Shown: positions 12,189 through 28,692, counted from the first letter of the stretch. The stretch is 46,547 bases of DNA from Paulinella micropora (GCA_009731375.1 BJOX01000365.1:268955-315501), one strand, 5' to 3'. The notes: generated from the sequence alone by a model not told the origin. Program-made: numbers and translations.

Positions 12189-12712
12189 CTGTCTCCTATC
12201 CATCTTTCGTTCTTTCGAAAGAAAGAAAGAAAGAACGAAAGAAAGATGGATAGGAGACAGAAAAAAAGAAAGAAAGAGAGGGGGGGGGGGGGGGGGGGGG
12301 GNNNNNNNNNNAGGGGGGGGGGGGGGGGAGGAGGGAAGGAGGGAGGGAGGGAAGGAGAGAGAGAGAGAGGAAGAAGAAAGAAAGAAAGAGAGAGAGAAAA
12401 GAAGAAAAAGAAAGGAAAGGAAAGAAAAAGAAAGGAAAGGAAAGGAAAGGAAAGGCAAGGAAAGGAAGAAAAGCAAGAAAGAGATAGACACCTCGACGAT
12501 GGGGCACTGACAGGAAAGGAAAGGAAAGGAAGGGAAGGAAGGGAAAGGAAGGGAAAGGAAGGGAAAGGGAAAGGAAAGGAAAGGAAAGAAAAGGAAAGGC
12601 AAGGAAAGGAAGAAAAGAAAGAAAGAGATAGACACCTCTACAATGGGGCACTGAGCCTTGCGGAAACGCTTCACCTGGTAACGGCCTGATAGATAGATAA
12701 AAAGAAAGAAAT

Positions 12713-12770
<58 letters not shown>

Positions 12771-13330
12771 GGATGGATGGATAGATGGATGGATAGATAG
12801 ATAGATAGATGGATAGATAGATAGATGGATAGATAGATGGATGGATGGATGGATAGATGGATGGATGGATGGATGGATGGATAGATAGATAGATAGATAG
12901 ATGGATGGATGGATGGATAGATAGATAGATGGATTGATAGATAGTTAGATAGATAGATAGATAGAACAATTTTTGCACCTGCAGTGTGTGGCACATAGAC
13001 AGCGAAGCGGTCCTTGACGGCGATGTAGTCTTCCAACGACACGTCAGTCACCTCCACAGACTGGATCGGCCTGTGCGTATGTGAATGTATGTGTGTGTGT
13101 GTGTGTGTGTAACGCAGTCCTCCAAAGACACGTCATTCACCTCCACAGAATGGATTGGCCTAAGTGAATGTGTGTGTGTATATTGTGTGTTTGATGTAAT
13201 CTTCCAAAGACACGTCAGCCACCTCCACAGACTAGATCGGCCTGTGCCAATGTATGTGTGTGTGTGTATGTGTGCGTGTGTGTGTGTGTGAGAGAGAGAG
13301 AGAGAAAGAGAGAGAGAGACACACAGACAC

Positions 13331-13383
<53 letters not shown>

Positions 13384-13609
13384 AGAGAGAGAGAGAGAAA
13401 TAGGTGGGTATGATAAAAAGCACATCAAGAGGTCTTCTGCTGCTATAGNNNNNNNNNNNNNNNNNNNNNNNNNNNNNNNNNNNNNNNNNNNNNNNNNNNN
13501 NNNNNNNNNNNNNNNNNNNNNNNNNNNNNNNNNNNNNNNNNNNNNNNNNNNNNNNNNNNNNNNNNNNNNNNNNNNNNNNNNAAGAGGGAGAGAGAGAAAA
13601 GAGAGAGAA

Positions 13610-13642
<33 letters not shown>

Positions 13643-14012
13643 GAGAGAGAGAGATAGAGATAGAGAGAGAGAGAGAGGAAGAGAGAGGAAGAAGAAGAAG
13701 AAGAAGAAGAAGAGAGACTCTGTGTGTATGTTTGTGTGTGTATGTTTGTATACGTACGTACGTATGTATGTACATATGTATGTATGTACGTCTGTATGTG
13801 TGTATGTCTGCATGTATGTATGTATGTATGTATGTATGTATTTCTGTCTGTATGTCTGTCTGTATGCATGCACATATGTATGTATGTATGTATGTATTTA
13901 TGTTTGTACACCTGTGTATGTATGGACGATGTACCTATGTGTTGAGTGTGTGTGAGTGAGTGAGTGAGTGTGTGTGTGTGTGAAAAAGAGAGAGAGAGAG
14001 TGAGAGAGAGGG

Positions 14013-14107
<95 letters not shown>

Positions 14108-14277
14108 NNNNNNNNNNNNNNNNNNNNNNNNNNNNNNNNNNNNNNNNNNNNNNNNNNNNNNNNNNNNNNNNNNNNNNNNNNNNNNNNNNNNNNNNNNNNN
14201 NNNNNNNNNNNNNNNNNNNNNNNNNNNNNNNNNNNNNNNNNNNNNNNNNNNNNNNNNNNNNNNNNNNNNNNNNNNNN

Positions 14278-14347
<70 letters not shown>

Positions 14348-14809
14348 ATCAGTAAAATAGCTTGATTACTTACTTTGATGTGCAGTTTGAGTCTAATAAT
14401 TATTATCAACACTCACGCAAAGAGAGAGAGAGAGAGACCTGCGCGTGTGTGGTTTTTGTGTCAGAGAGTGTGAGAGTGAGAGTAGTACTGGTGAGAGCAT
14501 CTGCTGGCCACAGTGCCTGCTTGTCTGTCTCTCCTCTTCCCTTTTGTTCTCTCTTGAAAGTCCACGTGATTGTGAATAAGCGCATATTCCAATGTGTATG
14601 TCTGAACTGTGAGACATAGCATGAGGTAGAGTTGTGAAGAGCAATAGATGCGTGAGAAATGAAAAGAAAGACTAGAGCAGGGATCATTATTCCTCCACGC
14701 ACTGCTGTCAGGTTCTCTTTTGTCTGGAAGAATACCATTTGTTGAAGAGCTTCACTTCAGAAGCGAACTTTACTTCTTCCTTAGTCTCATCTCCCATGTC
14801 TTCCGCCAT
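9827..14809 (-). CDS. RPS5: Ribosomal protein uS7 (RPS5), small-subunit, complete, 8 exons
   Basis: uS7 binds the 3' major domain of small-subunit rRNA in the head of the 40S subunit, near the E site. Coding exons in order: 14736-14809, 12979-13070, 12636-12685, 11488-11607, 10836-10899, 10612-10682, 10071-10125, 9827-9921. All have GT donors and AG acceptors and phases agree throughout, giving 206 codons (about 204 in animals). Diagnostic stretches, from memory of the family: [82 protein letters not shown], and the terminal ERVAKANR. The ATG at 14809 has A at -3 and G at +4. The stop is TAA. The introns are almost pure microsatellite plus partial exon copies. The gene is divergent from the universal stress protein gene. 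Confidence 0.95.
10394..10544 (-). repeat. Two partial copies of uS7 exon 6 with its donor site
   Basis: Copies at 10394-10437 and 10501-10544 repeat the last 38-39 bases of exon 6 plus its GTATG donor (true counterpart 10607-10650). They read [13 protein letters not shown] and [13 protein letters not shown] against the true [13 protein letters not shown]. They lack the exon's first half and any acceptor, so they should be intronic relics. They lie downstream of the real exon, separated by short (CATA) or (GTAT)-type repeats. Confidence 0.9.
10910..11170. repeat. (GTAT)n/(GTAG)n microsatellite, uS7 intron 4
   Basis: Tetranucleotide GTAT then GTAG with GTAA variants. It begins ten bases beyond the exon 5 acceptor, so on the sense strand the CTAC-type repeat supplies pyrimidine-rich sequence near that acceptor. 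Confidence 0.95.
11189..11421 (-). repeat. Three partial copies of uS7 exon 4 with its donor site
   Basis: A 42-base copy at 11189-11230 keeps [12 protein letters not shown] and the donor. Two shorter copies at 11313-11337 and 11397-11421 keep ANPL and the donor, with TAG replacing the final CAG codon. Spacing of the short copies to each other and to the true junction (11482-11506) is 84-85 bp, because the flanking GTAG-rich sequence is copied with them. All lie downstream of the real exon. Confidence 0.88.
11625..12480. repeat. (GATA)n, (GAAA)n, (GA)n and (GGAAA)n microsatellites, uS7 intron 3
   Basis: Long compound array: GATA/GATT, then GAAA, a CT-rich patch at 12111-12180, an inverted GAAA/TTTC patch around 12203-12245, poly-G around a 10-N join at 12302-12311, then GGAAA-type repeats. 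Nothing gene-like other than the exon 3 copy next to it. Confidence 0.95.
12481..12510 (-). repeat. Partial copy of uS7 exon 3 with its donor site
   Basis: Thirty bases match 12625-12654, the 3' end of exon 3 (QCPIVE) and the GTGTCTATC donor, with two third-position changes. The copy stands in a GGAAA-rich microsatellite downstream of the real exon and has no acceptor. Confidence 0.88.
12690..12965. repeat. (GATA)n/(GATG)n microsatellite filling uS7 intron 2
   Basis: Practically the whole intron is GATA/GATG. The acceptor of exon 3 is formed directly by the sense-strand TATC run followed by AG. Confidence 0.95.
13114..13247 (-). repeat. Two partial copies of uS7 exon 2 with its acceptor site
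   Basis: Copies at 13114-13163 and 13193-13247 repeat the acceptor and first ~45 bases of exon 2 (encoding [12 protein letters not shown] in the true exon). The first reads [11 protein letters not shown]. The second has TAG in place of the CAG codon. Neither has a usable 3' half. They lie upstream of the true exon, each embedded in GTGT-rich repeat. Confidence 0.9.
13280..14345. repeat. (GA)n and (GTAT)n microsatellites with two N gaps, uS7 intron 1
   Basis: Dinucleotide GA tracts surround gaps at 13449-13581 and 14108-14277. A GTAT/GTCT tract occupies 13720-13930. The intron also includes about 390 bp of more complex sequence (14346-14735) without a recognisable gene. Confidence 0.95.
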
Positions 14810-15582
14810 CTTGAGTGACTAAAAACTTTGTTGCCTCTGATATGAAACCACGCAAGAAGCGCACAAACAAAGGCAGCACAGCGACAGAGCGGACACTGTC
14901 ATCTGCCTTTTTGCTTGGACCATCGTAGGATGCCGTTATTAACTACATGTAATGCCACTTTTTCCCAGAGTTCCTCCACGTGACAAGAAAACATGTCATG
15001 TGTGTTTGATACGATCATCCTCAACGAGAATGATTGGTCCAGTGCACCCCATAGAAATGTCATGATATACATGTTACCACTAAGCTCCACTACTTGCAAG
15101 GTTTTCGGTTTACTGTTTGGTGCTGTGACTTTGGAGAACTACTTTTTTCTAACCTTGTTCGACATTCACATTTTTGATCACCACAAAATACGATAGATGC
15201 GTCTGAGAGTGATTTTTTCGATGCAGCCTTGTGTCTGACGTGGGTTTTCTTGTTTGTTGTCTCTTTACTTGTATTTCTGTGTGAATTTCCATCTCTGCAA
15301 ACGACAGTTCCAATGTTGTCTCTTACTTATTTCTTGTGTAAATTTTCGTGTAATGATACTTTCACCTTTGCACAGCTTCGGCTTGCAGACGAATGAACAA
15401 AATACGACAGTTCCAACCGTGTAAATTGTTTGTATCCTCGTCACAGAGAGCTCTGCATCTCAAACCAAGAAAGCGAAATTTAGCTTTATTGTGTTGAACG
15501 AGGTTTTATACTCTTCCCTGCGTACCACCCTTTAAGCAGCAGTATTATGTTGTGGTGCAGAATACAATAAGAGAACGAACAA
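14810..15582. promoter_or_regulatory. Shared divergent intergenic region of the uS7 and universal stress protein genes
   Basis: The 773 bp between the two start codons is complex sequence with no microsatellite, in contrast to nearly everything around it. It must hold both 5' UTRs and core promoters, since the two genes are head to head. No TATA box, initiator or TOP motif was assigned. Confidence 0.5.
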
Positions 15583-21242
<5,660 letters not shown>

Positions 21243-21261
21243 TCATGATCAGTTCAAATGG

Positions 21262-21535
21262 AGGCGATGATGCCGATTCATTTTGTCATGGATCCTGCTG
21301 AGTCCGCACACGTTGACCAGTTTTGTAGCCGCTGACCTTTGAAACTAGTTCACTTAGGATTAATTTTAACTTAGAGGAAACGAATCGGCATCATATTTTC
21401 GTGCATTATGCCGATTGATGTTCTCACATTGATCCTGCAGAGTCACACCTTGACTGGTTTTGTAGACGCTGACTTTTGAGTTGACTCCAAACTACAGTAG
21501 TTCACTTAGGATTAGATTAATTATAATAAGAGGAC
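21262..21535. repeat. Diverged tandem duplication just past the USP stop codon
   Basis: Two units of about 130 bp share ATGCCGATT, GATCCTGC, GTTTTGTAG, CGCTGAC and AGTTCACTTAGGATTA in the same order. They begin about 20 bp after the stop, so the first unit probably lies in the 3' UTR. Confidence 0.7.
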
Positions 21536-22198
21536 TTGAATGCAGTTTTGAGTCCGAGTCCTTTTTTAGTGGGTCAGTTGCAGCCAGCTCAAATGACTGG
21601 TATCAACCGACTCCGATTTTCATAACTTGTTTCACTGTGATTCGAGCTTATTAATAGTTTGAACAAGTTTCAACTCGGCGTGGGAACAAATAAATTTTTG
21701 ATAAACTTAGAGTCTGAGTTACTCTAATTATAGTATGGCATTATGATACCTCAAGACTGTACCTACTGTACTGCCGCCCGGCCCGTGACACATGATCAAG
21801 AGGAAAAATCTTCATCGTTTTGTATTGTAACTAATACCCAACTTGGAATTTTTTTTTCAGTGACTATTATTAATACTGAGGCACGGTCTGAGTCAGGGCA
21901 GTGAGCATGAGAAGAAAACTTATGATCCGTGACAGTCACAGTCACGTAGTACTACTGATTAACACAAGCCCGGACTGCGGTTTTCAATCTTTGAAGTGCC
22001 GCCAGCCTACGGTAGCCACGGTATAATGAATCAATGTGAGTTTTGGTTCTGAGGTTTCAAACCGTTCAATCAATTGAGTCATGAGTCATGAGCCACCGTC
22101 GGAGCCTCATTTACTGAGGCCTGAGATTTTCAAGTCAGTCTGAGAAACTTGAAAAGAAGTCACGGTATTATATTAATAATAGTATTAATATTGTTTAA

Positions 22199-22375
22199 GT
22201 CCCTGGGATTACCAATTGGTAATTTTCATTACCAACTGGTAACTTGGCAAAAAAGTTACCAATCGGTAACGAATAATGTGCCAATTTTGGCACAATATTT
22301 CCGTCGTTGCGTAATAGAATAACCAATTGGTAACCAAAAATTACCAATTGGTAACAGTACGGTAGGACCAGGGAC
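22199..22375. mobile_element. 177-bp MITE-like element flanked by TTAA
   Basis: Terminal inverted repeats GTCCCTGG and CCAGGGAC are bounded on both sides by TTAA, the target-site duplication used by piggyBac-type transposons. The inside holds several copies of the palindromic core TTACCAATTGGTAA and variants (GTTACCAATCGGTAAC, TACCAACTGGTAA). No coding capacity. Classification rests on the TTAA flanks only. Confidence 0.7.
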
Positions 22376-22625
22376 TTAACTAATATTATTAAAAAGGGCG
22401 GTGACTCCTCCGGGGAAGACTGCCACTTTTTCAGTGAGCGGCGGCGGGCCGGGCAATTTCTTAGGACGGTTTCAGCAGCGACTCCGGGCACTATCAATGT
22501 TAACTTGATATTATGATTAATATTTCCTGACTATGCGGACTCAGTGGAACCGCCGGCAGGCGGCGGAAACTTGAAGGTGACTTGAAGCGTCCCGGCACTG
22601 GCAGGCCCGGGTGGGGAAAACTTGA

Positions 22626-22904
22626 ATTATTGCTGTTGACATTCAAGACAACAAAAAAAATTGATTTTTCTGTTTTGGTTGGAATTTCAGTTTTGGTTGG
22701 AATTTTGATTTTGGGTGAAAATTTGAATTTTTCAAATTAACTGCTATATTCGTCCGCAAAATATCGTAAATTTTCGCGAAATGTTACCGTTAAATTTGAA
22801 AATTTGAATTTTTGTCACAAAAATGAAAAACTGTCACAAAAATGAAAATCTGACACAAAAATGAAAAACTAATTTTTGTTGTCTTGAATGTCAACAGCAA
22901 TAAT
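22626..22904. mobile_element. 279-bp MITE-like element with 32-bp terminal inverted repeats
   Basis: The first 32 bases (starting ATTATTGCTGTTGAC) and the last 32 (ending GTCAACAGCAATAAT) are perfect reverse complements, and similarity continues imperfectly inward. The interior is AT-rich and has three copies of a 19-bp unit with CACAAAAATGAAAA at 22815-22870. No clear target-site duplication was fixed. No coding sequence. Confidence 0.8.
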
Positions 22905-24890
22905 ATATTATTAATAGATATGGGAGAAAAAGGCAATAGTTAACAGATGATTTTCTAAACTTGAAAGCCGCAGTAACAGGTAAAGGGAAACTCAAGTTTC
23001 ATAAAATTGAAGTCTTCGTTGCGGACCGTAGGCAGAGTCAGTGACGGTCACGGTCCATCTGTTAACTGATCGTGACAGTGCACTGAGCCTCTTGAAAACG
23101 TAACAACTACATGATTGTTATGACAGTTGATATTTAAATAATAAACAGAAAAATGAAATAACAGAACTAAAAATAAACTCTTGAAGTGTAAACTTGAAGT
23201 CACTGCAGTATGACTTGAAGTAAGTTTAACCGCCACAATATTAATAATTCGCCGAGTCCGGTACGGTATTCATTCCGATAATTGTTTGAATAGGTGACAA
23301 TCCTTGCCACTTGTAGAATAAGTGTGAAGCGAGTACTATATGATCGAAATGCACTCGGAGGAAATCATGATAACAATTTGAGGCCCACGGTCGGACTCCC
23401 GACAGCTGATAGGACACGCACCGTGGCAGTCACGACTCTCTGTCCGACCGGCAAGAGCGGGAAACCAACTGACATGCAGTCATTTTATCATTGTACTTTT
23501 ATAATTAGACCCTTATCATCTTAATATCACCGGTATATCCGTTATAATTAGTATTGACTGTTATTAAGTATTGTTCTGGTACTGGTGCCGGGCACTAGCT
23601 GGTAGCAATTACCTTTTTAGACAATGTCACTGCCACTCAAAAGAACATCATTTTTCTCGTGGCAGTACTAATACTATGAGTGGCAAGTATTGACCGCCTC
23701 TATTAAAACAGTGTTTGCATAAAAATATAACTACTGTTTCTGTTCCTGGAACTGGCGGGAATCGTTTTCATTGCTTAGTAAAACGAATTGCGTAAAGTAC
23801 TGAAGGTGTACAGGGGGCCGCCCCGGTTACCGCCAGTTACTTGCAAAGCATTGCGAAACTATTGTTCATGAGTTATGAGCCTTGCTGATTGACTCTGTGC
23901 AACGAATCGATCAACAGTTTCGTCAGGACAAGAGCCAGCGGTCTGTGTCTCTATCCGTAAGAGACACAGCATCAGGCAAGTGCGCAACAACAACTGGTGC
24001 TCTTGGCTGCCCAGTTACGTGTGTGGGAAGCAGGAGTGAGGAGACCTACACTGCAGTCTTGGAGTCGGTGGGCAGAAAGACAACCTACCTACCACCAGGA
24101 GCTACGCTCAAGAGGTCTGGGTCACACCTTTCAGTGACCCATCTAAGGCAACTGCCTCGTCCCATCTCATGATTTGGGACGTTTCTACTGCTGCTCGTGT
24201 TTGCTCGTGTTGGTTCACAGAGTCACCGACAGCGGGTGTGTGTGGTGTGTGTGTGTGTGTTGGGGGGGGGGGGGGGGGGGCGCCCCCCCNNNNNNNNNNT
24301 ACCCTCAGCTCTTCCGTTGGCTACCGAAGGGCCCAGTCAAGTCGGTCGACTTGGTGTTTGTATGACTGACGACCTTGAAGCGACAATACCGCCCAACTTT
24401 TTGAACTCATATTCAAGTTTTTTCTCAATCACTGATACGCTTACGAACATGCTGAGCACGTCACTAGAAAGCCGATTGGTTCAGTCTGAGCTTTCACAAT
24501 GCTGGCTCCAGCACTGTCCTAGCACTACGTTTCAAAGAGAACGACGAGATCCACGACTCAAGTTTGCTCACATGGAAGTATAATCAGCATCTACAGTAAT
24601 GACTTGATCCTGGTCTCAGCCGTATTGACATGTAATACACCTGCTTATCATGGTTACTTACTATATGTTGAATATTCTCATGGAACACATCCATGTCTCA
24701 AGTACTTGACGCAGATAACATACGCCCAAAATGTTTGCCACGTGACAAGTCGGATGTCGAAGTGAAGAAAAAATAAATTGAGCTGTGATGTTGGTGGCTC
24801 ATCATATAAATGTGTAGAATACTACAATGATTACGGAAGCACAGCCCTTCCACACTGACAGTTCGCCACAACTGGCTACATAATAAATTA
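22905..24890. other. Intergenic complex sequence, no confident gene
   Basis: No gene recognised. The block at 23687-23725 resembles 9311-9355. Small inverted repeats are present near 23945-23970 and 24119-24142. Poly-G and poly-C flank a 10-N join at 24290-24299, which looks like a failed assembly overlap. Confidence 0.5.
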
Positions 24891-25029
24891 CAGCACTAAA
24901 AAAGTAAGAGGTAAGAAGACCGCAGAAACCGGCAAAAGTGGACCCGCAGGCGCCGTACAACCCGCTGTTTCGACCGGATCACTGGACCAGAGCGGCGGGT
25001 GGCGGGCAGGTGGCAGCAGNNNNNNNNNN

Positions 25030-25082
<53 letters not shown>

Positions 25083-25094
25083 ATTGCGAGCTAC

Positions 25095-25984
25095 CAGAGC
25101 TCGACCGGGTGCGCGAAGTAGTTTGCCGCCGATATCCAACGCGTACGCACGTCCATCTGACACACAGACACACAACAGATGCATACATACATCCTTGTCC
25201 TATTCCTTCTCCTTTTCCCCTCTCCTCCTCCTCCTCTTCTTTCTTCTTCTTTCTTCTTCTTTCTTCTTCTTCTTTCTTCTTTCTTCTTCTTTCTTCTTTC
25301 TTCTTCTTCTTCTTCTTCTTCTTCTTCTTCTTCTTCTTCTTCTTCTTCTTCTTCTTCTTCTTCTTCTTCTTCTTCTTCTTCTTCTTCTTCTTCTTCTTCT
25401 TCTTCTTCCTCGCCCCCTTTCCCTACANNNNNNNNNNCCCTCTCTCTCTCTACCTTTTGCTGGACATACTGATGAGGAAATACGCGCAACTCTCTTCTAA
25501 ACTCGTCTGCGTCCTGAGCAATTATATATACATATATATTATATATGTATATATATATATATTATATGTATATATATATATATGCATGCATCATGTATGT
25601 ATGTATGCATGCATTGCATGCATGGATGCATGTATGTATGTATGTATGTATGTATGTATGTATGTATGTATGTATATGTACGTATGTATATGTATATATG
25701 TATATGTATGTATGTATATGTATGTATGTATATGTATGTATGTATATGTATGTATGTATATGTATGTATGTATATGTATGTATGTATATGTATGTATGCA
25801 TGTATGTATGTATGTATGTTTGTATGTTTGTATGTTTGTATGTATGTATGTATGTTGTATGTATGTATGTATATATGTATGTATGTATGTATGTATATGT
25901 ATGTATGTATGTATATGTATGTATGTATGTATGTATAGTAGTAGTAGTAGTAGTAGTAGTACTAGTAAGCATCAGCAGCAGCAA

Positions 25985-26017
<33 letters not shown>

Positions 26018-26019
26018 TA

Positions 26020-26068
<49 letters not shown>

Positions 26069-26090
26069 CAGTAGCAGTAGTAGTAGTAGT

Positions 26091-26164
<74 letters not shown>

Positions 26165-26180
26165 AGTAGTAGTAGTAGTC

Positions 26181-26212
<32 letters not shown>

Positions 26213-26551
26213 NNNNNNNNNNTGTCCGCTCGTCCTGGCCTAAACACAGGCAAACACACATATACACACATAGACACATATAGTGTCCAGCTACCCTTAC
26301 CTCGTGTCCGCTCGTCCTGGCCTGTACGTGAAACGCGAAGGACATAATGATGATGATGATGGTGATGATGATGATGATGATGGTGGTAGTGGTGGTGGTG
26401 GTGGTGATGATGATGATGGTGGTGATGGTGGTGATGATGGTGATGATGGTGATGATGATGGTGGTGGTGATGCTGCTGCTGCTGATGATGATGATAATGA
26501 CGACGATGGTGATGATGGTGGTGATGATGATGGTGATGATGGTGGTGGTGG

Positions 26552-26582
<31 letters not shown>

Positions 26583-26681
26583 AATGATGATGATGATGAT
26601 GGTGATGATGATGGTGATAATAACTAGGGGCTGCGCCAACACCTGAAAGGATGGTTTGGGATGCGCGAATTGCGGTTCGCT
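25095..26681 (-). CDS. Three candidate exons, possibly downstream exons of the RING-finger gene
   Basis: Three short minus-strand segments have good splice contexts. 26643-26681 lies between GCGCAG and CAG/GTGTTG (RTAIRASQTILS). 26301-26321 lies between GTACAG and GAG/GTAAGG (QDERTR). 25095-25156 lies between GTGTCAG and CTG/GTAGCT (GRAYALDIGGKLLRAPGRAL). Their phases continue one after another from the end of the RING exon at 29047. Each match could be chance at one in three, the peptide resembles no family I know, and 2.4 kb of repeats intervene. A partial copy of the 21-bp exon lies at 26223-26245. No further exon or stop was found. Confidence 0.4.
25210..26620. repeat. (TTC)n, (GTAT)n, (TAG)n and (GAT)n microsatellites
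   Basis: TTC about 25215-25410, GTAT/ATAT 25525-25935, TAG 25935-26212, GAT/GGT 26346-26620, broken by 10-N joins at 25428 and 26213. The candidate 21-bp exon sits in a short complex island at 26223-26340. Confidence 0.92.
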
Positions 26682-26697
26682 CTGCGCAACCCCCACT

Positions 26698-26699
<2 letters not shown>

Positions 26700-26757
<58 letters not shown>

Positions 26758-28060
26758 NNNNNNNNNNCATTTTGGTACTAATCTGTCATTACATTCGATT
26801 TTCATAATTTCAACTATCTTTCTAAAAAAGAGCTCGGGACAAGCTTGCGAAAACACAAAGAATCAGCCTTGAAGCCCATCTGGCATAACTCTTAGAGCCT
26901 TGGAGCATTCTCAGCCATTTATTTTGGCACTACTTTGCCAAAATCTTCGTAAATCTCTATTTCAACTGGTTCACTACCTAGAGCGCGTCCCAAGGTTGTG
27001 ACAACCAAAATCAGCCTCTCAACCCCTCTGGGACAACTTTGGGAGCCTTGGAGCATTCTCAGCCATTCATTTTGGCGCCGGTAAATTCGCTTCGGGTACG
27101 TACAATCGCGGAGCTGGGTTGCCGGGGGGAGGGCCCCCCCGGACCCCCCCTTTCCACAGTGGACAGGGCACGTTCAATTGCCGGAGGTAACCGGCATACA
27201 TCTTCTGGCAGAACTCTTAGAGCCTCGGAGCATTCTCAGCCATTCATTTTGGTGCCGACAAATTCGCTTCGGGTACGTACAACTACAGGGCTTGGGTTCC
27301 GGGGGGAAAGGGCCCCCCGGACCCCCCTTTTCACAGTCGGAGGTAACCGGCATACACCCGGCTGGCACAAGTCTTAGAGCCTTGGAGCATATTCTCAGCC
27401 ATTCAAGGTTCCCGGGGGAAGAGCCCCGGACCCCCCCCTTCCCACAGTCGAGAGCGTACGTTCAATTGCCGACCAGGGTTCCCGGGGGAGGCCCCCCCGG
27501 ACCCCCCTTCCCATAGTTATGAGGGTAAGTTCAATTGCCAACTAGGTTTCCCATGGGTGGGGTGCAATAACACAACATGCATGCATGCATGTGCATGCAT
27601 TCATACATACACAAGCGAAAGGGTAAGTTCAATTGCCAACTAGGGTTCCCGCTCTTCCCAAGGTCGCTTTTCCTCTCATTCTCATGTGCACAACTTTTAC
27701 AGCATCGGAGCAATCTCAGCCACTCATTTTGCAATTACTTTGTCATTACATTCGAATTTCATAATTTCAACTATATCCCTAAAAAAGAGCTCGTGACAAG
27801 CTTGCGAAACCACAAAGAATCAGCCTCCAAACCCCTCCGGACAACTCTTAGAGCCTTGGAGCATTCTCAGCCATTCATTTGGCACTACTTTGCCAAAATC
27901 TTTGTAAATCTCTTTTTCAAAGTTGAATTGCAGGAAGTTCCAGCCATGGCTTAGGTGACCGACCATGGCTTCGGTGACCATAGTTCGGTGAGGACGTAGA
28001 ATGGCCGGGCTGCGTTCCTGGGGGGAGGGCCCCCGGACCCTCCCTTCCCGTCGACATGGT
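26700..28060. repeat. Complex tandem repeat with GC-rich and AT-rich modules
   Basis: After a poly-C run and 10-N join, a module containing AGAGCCTTGGAGCATTCTC and CAGCCATTCATTTTGG recurs near 26892, 27040, 27208, 27372, 27700 and 27848. A second module with GGGCCCCCCGGACCCCCC recurs near 27130, 27310, 27420, 27495 and 28025. A longer block at 26768-26975 is repeated at 27726-27930. Probably a minisatellite built from two alternating modules, with no coding sense. Confidence 0.8.
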
Positions 28061-28139
28061 ACTTTAAATTGCCGGAGGTACCAGCAAGTACTGCGAAAAA
28101 AAAAATTCGGCTTTCAGGACACTCCCTACAGGAAATTCC

Positions 28140-28150
28140 AACAACAACAA

Positions 28151-28222
<72 letters not shown>

Positions 28223-28659
28223 NNNNNNNNNNGGTCCTAACTCCTCCTGGTTCCCACAAACCATTAATTCCGACAGGGGGTGCAGAAATGAGAGAAAAAA
28301 ACAAGGAATTTTGGCATTCAGGACCCTCGCCTAACACAAATATTTGCGTGAATTCCGAACAAACTATACCGCATCAACATCGAGTCTGGGGCTAGCCACC
28401 CTGCAAATACGAGCTCCCAACTCCTCTTGGATTTCACAAACCCTGATTTATTCCGACAGGGGGTGCATAAATTGGGCTAAAAAAACAAGGAATTTCTGTA
28501 TTCAGGACTCTCCCGTAATGCAAACATTTGCGTGAATTCCCCAAAAAAATTATACCAGCATCAACATCGAGTCTGGAGCTAGCGACCCTGCAAATATGAG
28601 CTCCCAACTCCTCCTGGTTCCCACAAGTGCCGATTTGCTGGGTGTGTGGATGTGGGGGT

Positions 28660-28690
<31 letters not shown>
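28140..28690. repeat. Poly-A tract and ~180-188-bp tandem repeat
   Basis: A poly-A run of about 70 bases ends at a 10-N join (28223-28232). Two and a bit units then follow, starting at about 28233, 28413 and 28601, each with CCCAACTCCTC-like start, CGACAGGGGGTGCA, and CATCAACATCGAGTCTGG. The third unit stops at a poly-G run and a 10-N join at 28707. Confidence 0.8.

Positions 28691-28692
<2 letters not shown>

Noticed and set aside
22195-22497. 100-codon minus-strand reading
   Set aside because: It runs through the TTAA-flanked MITE and its palindromes.
23882-24172. 96-codon plus-strand reading
   Set aside because: No family resemblance, no splice context, and small inverted repeats within. 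Treated as chance.
24938-25015. Plus-strand peptide VDPQAPYNPLFRPDHWTRAA
   Set aside because: Protein-like, but it has no convincing acceptor, ends at a 10-N join, and the same GC-rich stretch is open on the minus strand. Neither strand could be chosen.
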